NCBI GenBank assembly: GCA_946479055.1
Contig: CAMLEX010000007.1
Span: 1 to 20,278, forward strand
Origin: an uncultured Bacteroidota bacterium
Lineage (GTDB): Bacteria > Bacteroidota > Bacteroidia > Chitinophagales > Chitinophagaceae
DNA: 20,278 nucleotides
Direction of reading: 5' to 3'
The translations under genes and the position numbers were made by a program. Positions 6,480 to 13,141 of this stretch are shown here, piece after piece (positions within the stretch are counted from its first letter, which is position 1; each line of letters opens with the position of its first letter). The notes under the pieces are model-generated. The model had not been told where the DNA came from and searched no databases. It was given only the letters and a program-made list of their open reading frames with translations.

Positions 6480-7292
6480 TTACCTTAATTTTTTTTTATC
6501 AAGGTTGTCACCCACATTAACCGCTTTTATAAATTCGGTTGAATTAGAAACCCAGCCAAATCTATTTTCAACCAACATGAGGGATGCCTCGTAGTTTTTT
6601 TGTGACAGCGGCTCTGCCGTGCAATCGGATAATAAAATTGAATAATAATCTCTGAACCATGCCTCCCGAATGGTAGATTCTACACACACACTCGTTGTGC
6701 AACCCGTGAAAACCAGATATTGTAAATCTAATTTCTTTAAAACTGAATCTAATTTTGTTTGATAAAAACCGCTGAACTTTGTTTTGTAAACTATCACATC
6801 TTGTTGTTTTGGCGTTAATGCATGCACAACCTTTGTACCCCAATTGTTGGCGAAAAGCACACGGTTTTTACTTCCGTCAGGCGCAAGGACGGTAGCACCA
6901 ATTTGGTATTTACTAGTGTCAACCCAGGGAAAACTAATACTATCTAATTCTGTATTAAGATAAACTATGGTTATATTTTTCTGCCTCGCTATTGTTAATA
7001 CATCCGCAATCGGGCTTACCGCTTTTTGAATCCCCGAAATGTCAAGCCCTGCTCTGTCAAACATACCGCCTTTGCTGCCGAACTCATTTTGCATATCAAC
7101 AACAATCACACCTGTATTTGCGGCATTCATTGATATTGGTTTAGGCTTTGCCATCATGTTAAACGTTACATGATTTTTCGACGCGTTATTTTTTACTGTA
7201 TCAATATCAGTTGCATCAGCTAGTGTAGTTTTTTTGTTGTTACAGGCTACTATCAGGCACACTGTAAAAAGTAAATAAGTAGTTAGTCTCAT
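6480..7292 (-). CDS. RutB-like isochorismatase-family cysteine hydrolase with a lipoprotein signal
   Basis: Residues 1-17 (MRLTTYLLFTVCLIVAC) form a lipoprotein signal with lipobox IVAC and Cys17, followed by a flexible linker to about residue 55. The isochorismatase fold starts at GVIVVDMQNEFGSKGGMFDR (61-80) and carries the three expected catalytic residues: Asp66 (VVDMQ), Lys170 (YKTKFSGF) and Cys203 (TSVCVEST). Lys-to-Cys spacing of 33 equals that of RutB. GSKGGMFDRAGLDIS, KFSGFYQTKLDSVL and VENRFGWVSN are also close to RutB, the ureidoacrylate amidohydrolase of pyrimidine degradation. RutB is cytosolic, while this protein should be lipid-anchored outside the inner membrane, so its substrate may be an external amide such as a ureide or acylurea. 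No other rut genes are nearby. Length 270 aa, longer than usual because of the signal and linker. Confidence 0.85.
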   Translation of the reverse strand: MRLTTYLLFTVCLIVACNNKKTTLADATDIDTVKNNASKNHVTFNMMAKPKPISMNAANTGVIVVDMQNEFGSKGGMFDRAGLDISGIQKAVSPIADVLTIARQKNITIVYLNTELDSISFPWVDTSKYQIGATVLAPDGSKNRVLFANNWGTKVVHALTPKQQDVIVYKTKFSGFYQTKLDSVLKKLDLQYLVFTGCTTSVCVESTIREAWFRDYYSILLSDCTAEPLSQKNYEASLMLVENRFGWVSNSTEFIKAVNVGDNLDKKKLR

Positions 7293-7298
7293 AAAATG

Positions 7299-7586
7299 TT
7301 ATTTAAAGATTTTATATATTGATGCACGATGAGTCCTTCTAATTAAATAAAAAAGTCCTGTAATAAGCTTTTGCATAACGTCACGGCTTGCTGCTGTGCC
7401 GGTGTTCCCTGATTCATCGGCCCAGACAAATGCCAGTAGTACCGAACCGAAGCCCAAGATATATACAAAAAGTTTCCAGACCGGGTTTCTTGTCATGCTT
7501 ACATACTCCTTTTCTACGGAATCCGAACGAAAAGGCTGGCCGCAATGATTGCAATGGATGTCAGCTGTTTTAATGCTTGTTGGCAA
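7299..7586 (-). CDS. Small single-pass membrane protein with N-terminal CxxC (copy B)
   Basis: The frame starts at a TTG (7584-7586) since no ATG is available upstream. It reads PTSIKTADIHCNHCGQPFRS with one CxxC, as in half of a zinc ribbon, then a charged stretch DSVEKEYVSMTRNP and one membrane helix (VWKLFVYILGFGSVLLAFVW), then DESGNTGTAASRDVMQKL. At QKL similarity with copy A stops, so the remaining 21 residues up to the TAA at 7299 are probably unrelated sequence read through at a duplication joint, and the native C-terminus is not known. Location: cytoplasmic membrane. Function unknown. It lies seven bases upstream of the hydrolase start (7292), so co-transcription is possible. Confidence 0.45.
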   Translation of the reverse strand: MPTSIKTADIHCNHCGQPFRSDSVEKEYVSMTRNPVWKLFVYILGFGSVLLAFVWADESGNTGTAASRDVMQKLITGLFYLIRRTHRASIYKIFK

Positions 7587-7751
7587 AAGGGAATATAGAA
7601 AAAATGAAAATACTCCTGATAAACTTTCACAGAAAGATCAAATGACCTGCATTCTTTTACAATAGTTTTTACTATCAGTATACCTCTTTATCCTTGTCCT
7701 CTTCCTTCCATAAATTATAAATATAGACGCTTGTTATGTTTCTTAAAAATT

Positions 7752-7915
7752 AAAAATAATCTGGCGCATCTGAAAATAAGCTCCGGAGAGCTGGACAGCA
7801 CCTAAAAAGACCGGTGCAGATAAGTACGATGAAAAGCTGGCTATAAAAGGCAGCTTTGCAGATGTGTTTAAAGTAGTAAAAAAAGAATAAGGAAGATAAG
7901 GGTAAAGAACAGTAA
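7752..7915 (+). pseudogene. Small lysine-rich protein with two frameshifts (copy B)
   Basis: The plus strand encodes, in three successive frames, KNNLAHLKISSGELDST, then PKKTGADKYDEKLAIKGSFA followed by DVFKVVKK, then KEDKGKEQ and TAA at 7913-7915. Joining them through two one-base shifts gives one coherent protein of roughly 55 residues. The second shift is an extra A in the run at 7878-7884. No in-frame ATG is present. The 'KYDEKL(A)IKG(S)F.DV.KV' core followed by a K/E tail is a pattern I associate with short Chitinophagaceae proteins. Function unknown. Confidence 0.5.
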
Positions 7916-7987
7916 GAAGGGCTTGCAATTGTCGGTTATAATTATTATTTTAATAGTAGCATAATTACTAGTTTGAGAAACAAGATT

Positions 7988-8014
7988 ACCTACCGTTTTC
8001 ACGGTAGGTTTTTT
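7988..8014 (+). terminator. Intrinsic terminator
   Basis: ACCTACCG (7988-7995), loop TTTTCA, CGGTAGGT (8002-8009), then five T: an 8-bp perfect stem. It would end transcripts crossing the lysine-rich remnant. A weak promoter-like pair (TTG at 7923-7925 and TATTTTAA 20 bases later) precedes it, so a second short RNA is conceivable. Confidence 0.75.
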
Positions 8015-8048
8015 GCCCGTTGTTTAATCCACAACTTATATATTATAC

Positions 8049-8070
8049 AGCCCCACTGTGGGGCTTTTTT
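8049..8070 (+). terminator. Second intrinsic terminator in tandem
   Basis: AGCCCCA (8049-8055), loop CTG, TGGGGCT (8059-8065), then TTTTT. An A-run on the opposite side could let it also serve the minus-strand gene ending at 8084, though that strand lacks a good U-tract. Confidence 0.7.
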
Positions 8071-8083
8071 GTTTAGTAGAAGA

Positions 8084-8272
8084 CTATTTTAAAGAGGTTT
8101 TATCAGCTCTTTTAGCTACGATAACTCTCTGGATCAATTCAACTTCTTTCTGTTTTAAAATCATGTTCAACTGGTCCTGGTTTTTGTGCAACTCCAAGAG
8201 ATCATTTACACTTTTGACCAACAGATCGAATAAATCATCAATGGGTAATTTACTTAAAGACTCTTCTGTCAT
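8084..8272 (-). CDS. Small helical protein (62 aa), best-preserved member of the local family
   Basis: The ATG at 8270-8272 opens MTEESLSKLPIDDLFDLLVK, then SVNDLLELHKNQDQLNMILK and QKEVELIQRVIVAKRADKTS. Two amphipathic helices are expected, joined by a short turn at HKNQDQ. Relatives in this window are at 2011-2157 (N-terminal helix shortened), 1271-1396 (shorter still) and, more distantly, 1593-1823. The -7-like TATCTTTA four bases before the ATG is shared exactly with 2011-2157. Cytosolic; function unknown. Such short proteins could be regulatory partners, but nothing here shows it. Confidence 0.6.
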   Translation of the reverse strand: MTEESLSKLPIDDLFDLLVKSVNDLLELHKNQDQLNMILKQKEVELIQRVIVAKRADKTSLK

Positions 8273-8332
8273 TTACTAAAGATACACAATCAATCCTTTG
8301 TTTTTTCTTCGCCCATTATGTAAGTAGTTGCC

Positions 8333-8602
8333 GAATTTCATGGTGGAAAGGTTTGGGGGACAGGTAAAGTATAATTTTCAATTTACACCTGCAAGTTCGG
8401 AAAAGCCCAGTAGTCGTGCGGTGAGTGAGGGAAGTACCAACCGACCAGATTGATGATAATTGAATGACAAAAAGGTATTAATTGCCAGGACTATTATAAT
8501 TGGCTTATGAAGATTCAAGCTTCGTAAGCTAAGATGAAAAATTCCTTCCTGGTTATGAAACCAAGTTCATAGAGCCACGAAGTCGGGAGACTTCGTAGAG
8601 CG
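8333..8602. repeat. Direct repeat module, copy 1
   Basis: Similar to 8945-9201 in the same orientation. Shared blocks are GAATTTCATGGTG, ACAGGTAAAGTA-AATTTTCAATTTACAC, GCAAGTTCGGAA, TGACAAAAAG, the block ATTCCTTCCTGGTTATGAAACCAAG, and the hairpin ACGAAGTC-GGGA-GACTTCGT (8577-8596). Sequence between blocks has diverged, which points to selection or recent copying of only parts. No ORF is conserved between the copies. Confidence 0.75.
8364..8394 (-). promoter_or_regulatory. Promoter in repeat copy 1
   Basis: On the minus strand TTG (8392-8394), a 20-base spacer and TACTTTAC (8364-8371), a near match to TAnnTTTG. The same pair with the same spacing occurs in copy 2 upstream of the Cys-rich gene. 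Here the downstream ATG (8339-8341) opens only a short meaningless frame, so this promoter may now drive the small gene at 8084-8272 or nothing. Confidence 0.45.
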
Positions 8603-8616
8603 AGTCGATTAAATAT

Positions 8617-8953
8617 TCATTTATCTTTATCCCCCATGCTGCCAACAATGACCACCAGAACGAGAGTTGCGGGAACAGCGGGTACCTTTTTTAGTAGTGG
8701 CCTGGCACTGCCCTGAAGAGGCCGTTGTTGTTTGACAACAGGAAAATTGCTATTAGGGGTATTTGATTTTGATTTCACTTTGACGCATACTCGACAAGTA
8801 CTGCCGACATTGCAATGCTTACAAGCAGAGCAATTGGAACAAGCGTTGCAGGGTGAATACCCATAACATCTGGCAATAACTCTTGATGTAGTAAAATCTT
8901 TTTTTGCGGGGACGCCTGAAAAAAACAGGATTAGTAGACAGGCAGAATTTCAT
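8617..8953 (-). pseudogene. Secreted Cys-rich protein with a frameshift at its start
   Basis: The minus-strand frame from 8949 to TGA at 8617-8619 is open for 110 codons. It reads SACLLILFFSGVPAKKDF (hydrophobic signal peptide), then CYGYSPCNACSNCSACKHCN and VGSTCRVC: nine cysteines, mostly as CxxC pairs, closing with 'GxTCRVC'. A basic, proline-rich tail (QRPLQGSARPLLKKVPAVP) ends the protein. I recall a similar 'CxxCxxCKxCxxC...GGTCGVC' motif in small secreted Bacteroidota proteins of unknown function. The only ATG (8951-8953) overlaps a TGA in this frame; replacing two missing A after ATGAAA would join them. So the gene is broken at codon 3, or the bases were lost in assembly. The promoter of repeat copy 2 lies just upstream. 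Confidence 0.6.
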
Positions 8954-9201
8954 GGTGCAAGGTTTGGTGGACAGGTAAAGTACAATTTTCAATTTACACA
9001 TGCAAGTTCGGAAGAGCCCGATAGCAATACGATAAGTGAAGGGAAACAACCAGGTTTTATCATTATAGAAATGACAAAAAGTTATGAATTGCCGAGACCA
9101 TTTTATCGGCTTATAAACTTGATGCTTCGTGGGTATAAAATTCCTTCCTGGTTATGAAACCAAGTGCATAGGGCTACGAAGTCGGGAGACTTCGTAGAGC
9201 G
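8945..9201. repeat. Direct repeat module, copy 2
   Basis: Partner of 8333-8602. It contains the start codon and promoter of the Cys-rich gene, the conserved block at 9147-9164 (which on the minus strand folds as CTTGGTT-TCAT-AACCAGG with one G-T pair), and the perfect hairpin CTACGAAGTC-GGGA-GACTTCGTAG (9174-9197). The hairpin resembles REP-type intergenic palindromes. Confidence 0.75.
8975..9005 (-). promoter_or_regulatory. Promoter of the Cys-rich protein gene
   Basis: On the minus strand TTG (9003-9005), 20-base spacer, TACTTTAC (8975-8982). Transcription would start about 15-20 bases before the ATG at 8951-8953. The element is conserved in the upstream repeat copy. Confidence 0.55.
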
Positions 9202-9306
9202 GGTTCGAAGAGCTGGGAATTCTACTTTTATATGCATAATTGTATTTCCTTCCCATACTTTTCAATATTAAGAATAGTCAAAAAAAAGAATATCGCAGAA
9301 ACGCTC

Positions 9307-10641
9307 TCATTTCACTTCCTGCAGCCAACCGCCCTTAAATCCCGCCTTGCGCAACCCGGTAATAATGTGAGGGCATTGTTTGAAAATTTTCCAGGTATGT
9401 TCAGACAGGTAGTTTTCTATCATGATTACTACCGGCCCGTGGTTAAGTCCAAATTGCCAGGGTGACAACCATCCAAAAGGATTATTTCTTTTTGGAAAGC
9501 TGGCATTGAAACTGGCCTGGAATCCCCTGTTCTTACCAAACAACAGGTAAATTATTGCCATAACGTTTCTTACAGCTCTCAGCACTATCCGTGGTGCAAA
9601 GGGCAATGCTGTTACACATACCCATGGCGAAATCGTACCATCATCGGGGCCATACGGCGCTCCACGTGCTATATAGTCATAGAAAGTTCTTTGCACTCCA
9701 TTCACCGTATAGCTGGCCGGGCCCGGCCCATCGCTTGCGGTAAGTCCCCATACATATCTGCCATAGCGCCTGAACCCCATTGGGTTCTTAAGCGCATACT
9801 CATAATGAACACGCACTGCCCTGCAGCTATTCTCAAAATAATCTAACCCATATTTTGTATTGCTGCTATCATGAATGCCCCTGAGATCAAGCCATAGTTG
9901 AGACATTTGATGAATGAAAAGCGGGCCTGCGTATAAATATCCGATATCGTAGACTTTTTTCCATTCAAAAGAAGAGAGCCACTCCTGGTACCCTGCCTGG
10001 CTGATAGGATGAGTGGGAGATCCAAGGGCAAGAATATAAAGGATATGTGCCTCACTGTAACCATTATCCCATCTTTGATCATAGAAGCCTGTTTCGGGTG
10101 TCCAGCCATGTGTAAGTGTAGTCCCTCCGTTTCGCGCCCAGTCCCAATCCACCCGCTCATATAGTATGTCTCCCAAATGCCTTAGTTCTTCCTCCTCCTC
10201 ATTTTTAAGGGTAAAATAATGCCTTGCTGTCAATATCCCCGCGATCAATATTGCTGTATCAATTGTTGATAATTCACATTCCCACATCCTTTTGCCGGTC
10301 TGCATATTGAGAAAATGGTAGTAAAACCCTTTATATCCTGTAGCATCGGGCTCAGGCCCTTGTTGACTTAAATGCAGAAATCTTAATGTTTGTAATATTC
10401 TTCTCCTCGCTTCCTCACGGCTAATATAGCCGCGTTCCACCCCGATTATGTATACATTTATGGATAAACCAACTACCGCAATGCTTGACGGACAACCAAC
10501 TTCCGTTTTATCAGCTATGAGGCCATTTTTGCAATTTTTTTCATCAATAAAGTAATCAAAAGTTTCCCGTTGCAGGCGCTGCAGTATTTCTGAATCTGTT
10601 GTGAAGTGCAACAAATATTTTAGAGCTAATTTCACATTCAT
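9307..10641 (-). CDS. Glycoamylase-like / GH144-type enzyme (444 aa)
   Basis: From the ATG at 10639-10641: ILQRLQRETFDYFIDEKNCK (residues 19-38), GCPSSIAVVGLSINVY (49-64), GPEPDATGYKGFYYHFLN (95-112), WECELSTIDTAILIAG (120-135), VDWDWARNG (164-172), WDNGYSEAHILYILALGSPT (191-210), and near the C-terminus NPFGWLSPWQFGLNHGPVVI. This order fits the glycoamylase domain (Pfam PF10091), the family of GH144 endo-beta-1,2-glucanase from Chitinophaga. Conserved acids in ECELSTIDTA and GYSEAHI are candidate catalytic residues. An in-frame TTG at 10675-10677 would add 12 residues, but the ATG gives a better start. No signal peptide is visible, unlike secreted glucanases, so it may act in the cytosol on imported beta-1,2-glucan or a related oligosaccharide. 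No SusC/SusD pair is present. Confidence 0.8.
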   Translation of the reverse strand: MNVKLALKYLLHFTTDSEILQRLQRETFDYFIDEKNCKNGLIADKTEVGCPSSIAVVGLSINVYIIGVERGYISREEARRRILQTLRFLHLSQQGPEPDATGYKGFYYHFLNMQTGKRMWECELSTIDTAILIAGILTARHYFTLKNEEEEELRHLGDILYERVDWDWARNGGTTLTHGWTPETGFYDQRWDNGYSEAHILYILALGSPTHPISQAGYQEWLSSFEWKKVYDIGYLYAGPLFIHQMSQLWLDLRGIHDSSNTKYGLDYFENSCRAVRVHYEYALKNPMGFRRYGRYVWGLTASDGPGPASYTVNGVQRTFYDYIARGAPYGPDDGTISPWVCVTALPFAPRIVLRAVRNVMAIIYLLFGKNRGFQASFNASFPKRNNPFGWLSPWQFGLNHGPVVIMIENYLSEHTWKIFKQCPHIITGLRKAGFKGGWLQEVK

Positions 10642-11434
10642 ATAATATGCGATTCGTGTCTGGCTTATAACTATCAAAAGTTGAAATTACTTTGTTAACC
10701 ACCGCATCCCTTTTTTCGCCATCTGTAAATTCATAAACGGAGTAGCTATACTTGTCGCTCAGATTTTTTTGAAATATTTTCCTTGTGCTAAAGACTCTAA
10801 CTTTTATAAAGCTGCATTAATTGAATTTTCAATTTGCGCAACCCGTTGTTTGTTTTTTGTATAGCACCTGTAAGTAGGAAACTGACATAAAAAATTTGTT
10901 TTTGTTATGTATTTAACATGGCTGCCTATGCCTAAATATACGCCACTAATGGTGTATTTTAATATTGATTAAGAACCAGACGACACCAGCTCCCTACTTA
11001 ATTTCCATAGTACCGCGTACCACAAATCAACACACAGGCCCCTGACACTTCGCCTGCGAAAGTGGGCGGACATTTGGGAAGGAAGAGTATAAAAATGTTG
11101 AGCAACTACGTCGTGTTAATTATTATCTCCATAGCACGGCGAGTCCGGCCGTTAGATTTCCATTATTCTTAAATACTGTTGGCCGAGATATCGCCTCGGA
11201 AAAAAGAGGAACACCCGGTGGGGAAGTAAGGTTTATGATGCACAACGGGCATTGGCGCGGTTTGGGAATTTGGTGCTGTGTCCGCCCGGTGATGTTGCTA
11301 ATTAAAGGAACGAAACTTTCTTATTACCACAAAGGCTAATTAATATTCGGTCAAGCCGATGAGACTAATGATTGGTAACGAAATAATGCATATGAGTGCC
11401 TGCCCGAATTGCGGCAATGCTTGTCAGGCGTAGT
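10642..11434. other. 790-bp gene-poor stretch with fragments
   Basis: No complete gene was found. Features seen: an open minus-strand fragment at 10676-10816 (listed separately); a short hairpin ATACGCC-ACTAAT-GGTGTAT near 10938-10957; a plus-strand run near 11212-11305 reading RWGSKVYDAQRALARFGNLV up to a TAA, with no start; and a tiny plus-strand frame at 11393-11434 reading MSACPNCGNACQA. None is recognised. The stretch looks like old debris. Confidence 0.4.
10676..10816 (-). other. Open fragment sharing a motif with the broken sensor gene at 12.3 kb
   Basis: The minus strand reads FIKVRVFSTRKIFQKNLSDK, then YSYSVYEFTDGEKRDAVVNK and VISTFDSY. There is no start codon. The 31 bases at 10720-10750 match 12255-12285 at 28 positions, and the encoded YSYSVYEFTD corresponds to YGYSVYDFTD in the same frame there. 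Both therefore look like scraps of one gene family that I cannot name. Confidence 0.35.
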
Positions 11435-12118
11435 TTATTTTTCTTGCATCTCTTCAACTTGCTTAAGGGTAAAGATTTCATAATCGACGCCGAGCCTTTT
11501 TGCATTCTCTTCGACTGTTTGTTCAAAGCCTGCTTTTTTTCGCAATACATTTACTGATTTTGGATTCTTTATAGGCCAAATGATCATTTTGAAAACCTTT
11601 TTCCCTGTTTGCATATCTGTAGTTTGAATGCCTTTTGCTTGCGTACCATAGATCTGCTCTTTTTCATTATACATTAGTGAACGATCAAGCATCATGGCGT
11701 ATAATTTAAATGGGAGCTCTTCCTGATTAGCTGCTTTTTCAACAACCGAAAGATATTGGTCAATGCTTTTTGAATGTTGAAGGACGTAGAAAGCGGCTTC
11801 ATTAGTTGGTAAACCAACCAGGCTTTTACCAGGATATCCATATTGCATAATTATTGCCTCAACTCTTGCAAGGTTGGCGGAATCTACTTTTTGCATAGTT
11901 ATCATAAGATAATTTACTAAATCTTTTTTGTCGACTTGGTAAAACTCTGCAATAGAGTCTGCTCTCCCTTTAAGTTGGCCGGAGAAAAGTAATACCCGGT
12001 ACCTTTGATCTTCGGAATAAATACTGTCCAACTCTTTTTTCAAGCTTTGATTAAGCTGCGCCTGTATAAAAGAGGTTGAGGAAATTAATATTGTGACTAA
12101 TATTAAGTATACTTTCAT
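11435..12118 (-). CDS. Secreted DUF6624-family protein (227 aa)
   Basis: The ATG at 12116-12118 opens a signal peptide (MKVYLILVTILISSTSFIQA, cleavage expected before Gln21). The mature part has the DUF6624 pattern: an N-terminal helix with DQRYR (38-42), GYPGKSLVGLPTNEAA (94-109), YVLQHS (111-116), a helical segment, MLDRSLMY (143-150) and YGTQ (157-160). The C-terminal extension after residue 165 (VFKMIIWPIKNPKSVNVLRK and on) is typical of members that end with a 'VN.RR...GL' segment. The domain has no established activity to my knowledge. Location: periplasm or outside. It begins 17 bases after the stop of the broken sensor gene. Confidence 0.75.
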   Translation of the reverse strand: MKVYLILVTILISSTSFIQAQLNQSLKKELDSIYSEDQRYRVLLFSGQLKGRADSIAEFYQVDKKDLVNYLMITMQKVDSANLARVEAIIMQYGYPGKSLVGLPTNEAAFYVLQHSKSIDQYLSVVEKAANQEELPFKLYAMMLDRSLMYNEKEQIYGTQAKGIQTTDMQTGKKVFKMIIWPIKNPKSVNVLRKKAGFEQTVEENAKRLGVDYEIFTLKQVEEMQEK

Positions 12119-12135
12119 AAAATAATCTAAAAGCC

Positions 12136-12709
12136 TTAATAAATTGCGCCTGATGTCAGGGCTTGAAATATACGAAGTCCTGAAGAATCTTTTTCACGAA
12201 ATAAAAATATCTTGTTGAGCGGCGGTAAACCAGGTTCTTCAATGAGATTATTGTCATCTGTAAAATCATAAACTGAGTAGCCATAAACCGGAACGAGAGA
12301 AGGGAAAAGAGGAAGCAATTCATTGACCAGCTTCACGGAGAAAAAGGCGTCAAAACTTATATGGCTGGTTTGTTGATCATACGTTGAAACCATGTTTAAA
12401 GAAGGAGTCTGTACCAGGGAAAATTGGTTCTTAGTAAGCTTCCATGCTGACATGTCCCTTTAAAATAACCTGAGCATGCAGACCTGATTCCTGTTTTTTT
12501 GTTTTTAAAATAAAGCGTTGAAGAATATCAAAGACATTGTACCTGATACTGTATTGATCGCTCCCAAATTCCTGCATGCACACAGAACCAAATTCACCTG
12601 ATGAAGATGCAATAGTAGCGCCGGGAAGATGAGACCCTTTAAAAGCAGGGGGTAAATCATCGGTCCAAAGCAGCGGCGCATGGGATAAGGTTTGATAAGC
12701 TTTATTCAT
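12136..12709 (-). pseudogene. Broken AraC-family-like sensor domain: frameshifted and lacking its DNA-binding part
   Basis: From ATG 12707-12709 the frame reads LSHAPLLWTDDLPPAFKGSH, FGSDQYSIRYNVFDILQRF and LHAQVILKGHVSMEAY, then a TAA. A one-base shift at about 12440-12455 continues it: KLTKNQFSLVQTPSLNMVST, HISFDAFFSVKLVNELLPLF. This is the layout of the N-terminal domain of a group of Chitinophagaceae AraC regulators (the 'LP..F.GSH' and 'A...V.LL..LLPLFPSL' patterns). After FPSL it joins YGYSVYDFTD, sequence shared with 10.7 kb, and ends at 12136. The two-helix-turn-helix C-terminal half is absent. So no DNA-binding regulator is made. The AraC assignment is from memory of the family and is moderate. 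Confidence 0.45.
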
Positions 12710-13087
12710 TAGCGTAGAAGGCCGTAGTTGTAGTTTAAAACTAAAAAGCGGGAAAAAATTATAAAGGGCTGAATAGCTTTTTAAATTTTGATATATCTCA
12801 AGTGTCGTACAATGAATGGAATGATATCTGAGATATTATATTTTCCACCAATGGAAAGGGCGAAAGAAAATATGCGACTGTGCCACTGAGGTATTTTTGC
12901 TTCGCCACGCAAGTTAATTTAAACAAAAAAAACTCAACTGTGGCTCGCAATGACGGGGTTCGGGCACTCAAGTTGCTGTTATTGCAAATTACTATATGTG
13001 GCCCTTGCAATGACGAGATCATGTTTGGTCTTATTTCGTTTGAGACTAGTTCATTAATCCTACAAATCAAACATTCCTTTTAATAAC
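12710..13087. other. Intergenic stretch with dispersed-repeat sequence
   Basis: About 380 bases without a convincing gene. It holds the palindromic-type repeat at 12899-12954 and a half copy near 13003-13020 (CTCGTCATTGCAAGGG on the minus strand). A-rich runs follow the start of the broken sensor gene. Confidence 0.45.
12899..12954 (-). repeat. GTCATTGCGAGC-type dispersed intergenic repeat
   Basis: On the minus strand it begins GTCATTGCGAGCC (12942-12954) and ends CGTGGCGAAGC (12899-12909). These are the two conserved ends of a palindrome-like repeat seen between genes in many bacterial genomes. The middle (A/T-rich) is not typical. It is not coding, although a short frame runs through it. 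Confidence 0.5.
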
Positions 13088-13118
13088 AAACGGGAATGCT
13101 TATTCAGCATTCCCGTTT
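13088..13118. terminator. Intrinsic terminator of the 1046-aa T9SS protein gene
   Basis: AAACGGGAATGCT (13088-13100), loop TATTC, AGCATTCCCGTTT (13106-13118): a perfect 13-bp stem, 24 bases after the minus-strand gene's stop. The T-run on the minus side is TTTGTTATT. Confidence 0.8.
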
Positions 13119-13141
13119 AAGGTTAAAGATTATTTGTTCGT

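Larger units (their letters stand above)
7369..8075. repeat. Duplicated segment, copy B (partner at 3175-3785)
   Basis: Same order as copy A: minus-strand CxxC/membrane gene, shared intergenic region, plus-strand lysine-rich remnant, and terminator. A run of over 50 identical bases covers the intergenic region (the part with TTATCCTTGTCCTCTTCC). Copy B has an extra hairpin at 7988-8014, and its distal terminator (8049-8070) is a much better hairpin than copy A's. Confidence 0.85.

Noticed and set aside
9174..9197. Hairpin CTACGAAGTC-GGGA-GACTTCGTAG as a terminator or CRISPR-type repeat
   Set aside because: No U-tract follows on either strand and only two copies exist without spacer-like spacing; a REP-type palindrome fits better.
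11393..11434. Tiny frame MSACPNCGNACQA as a zinc-binding peptide
   Set aside because: Thirteen codons, no promoter or conserved context; kept only as a note in the intergenic entry.
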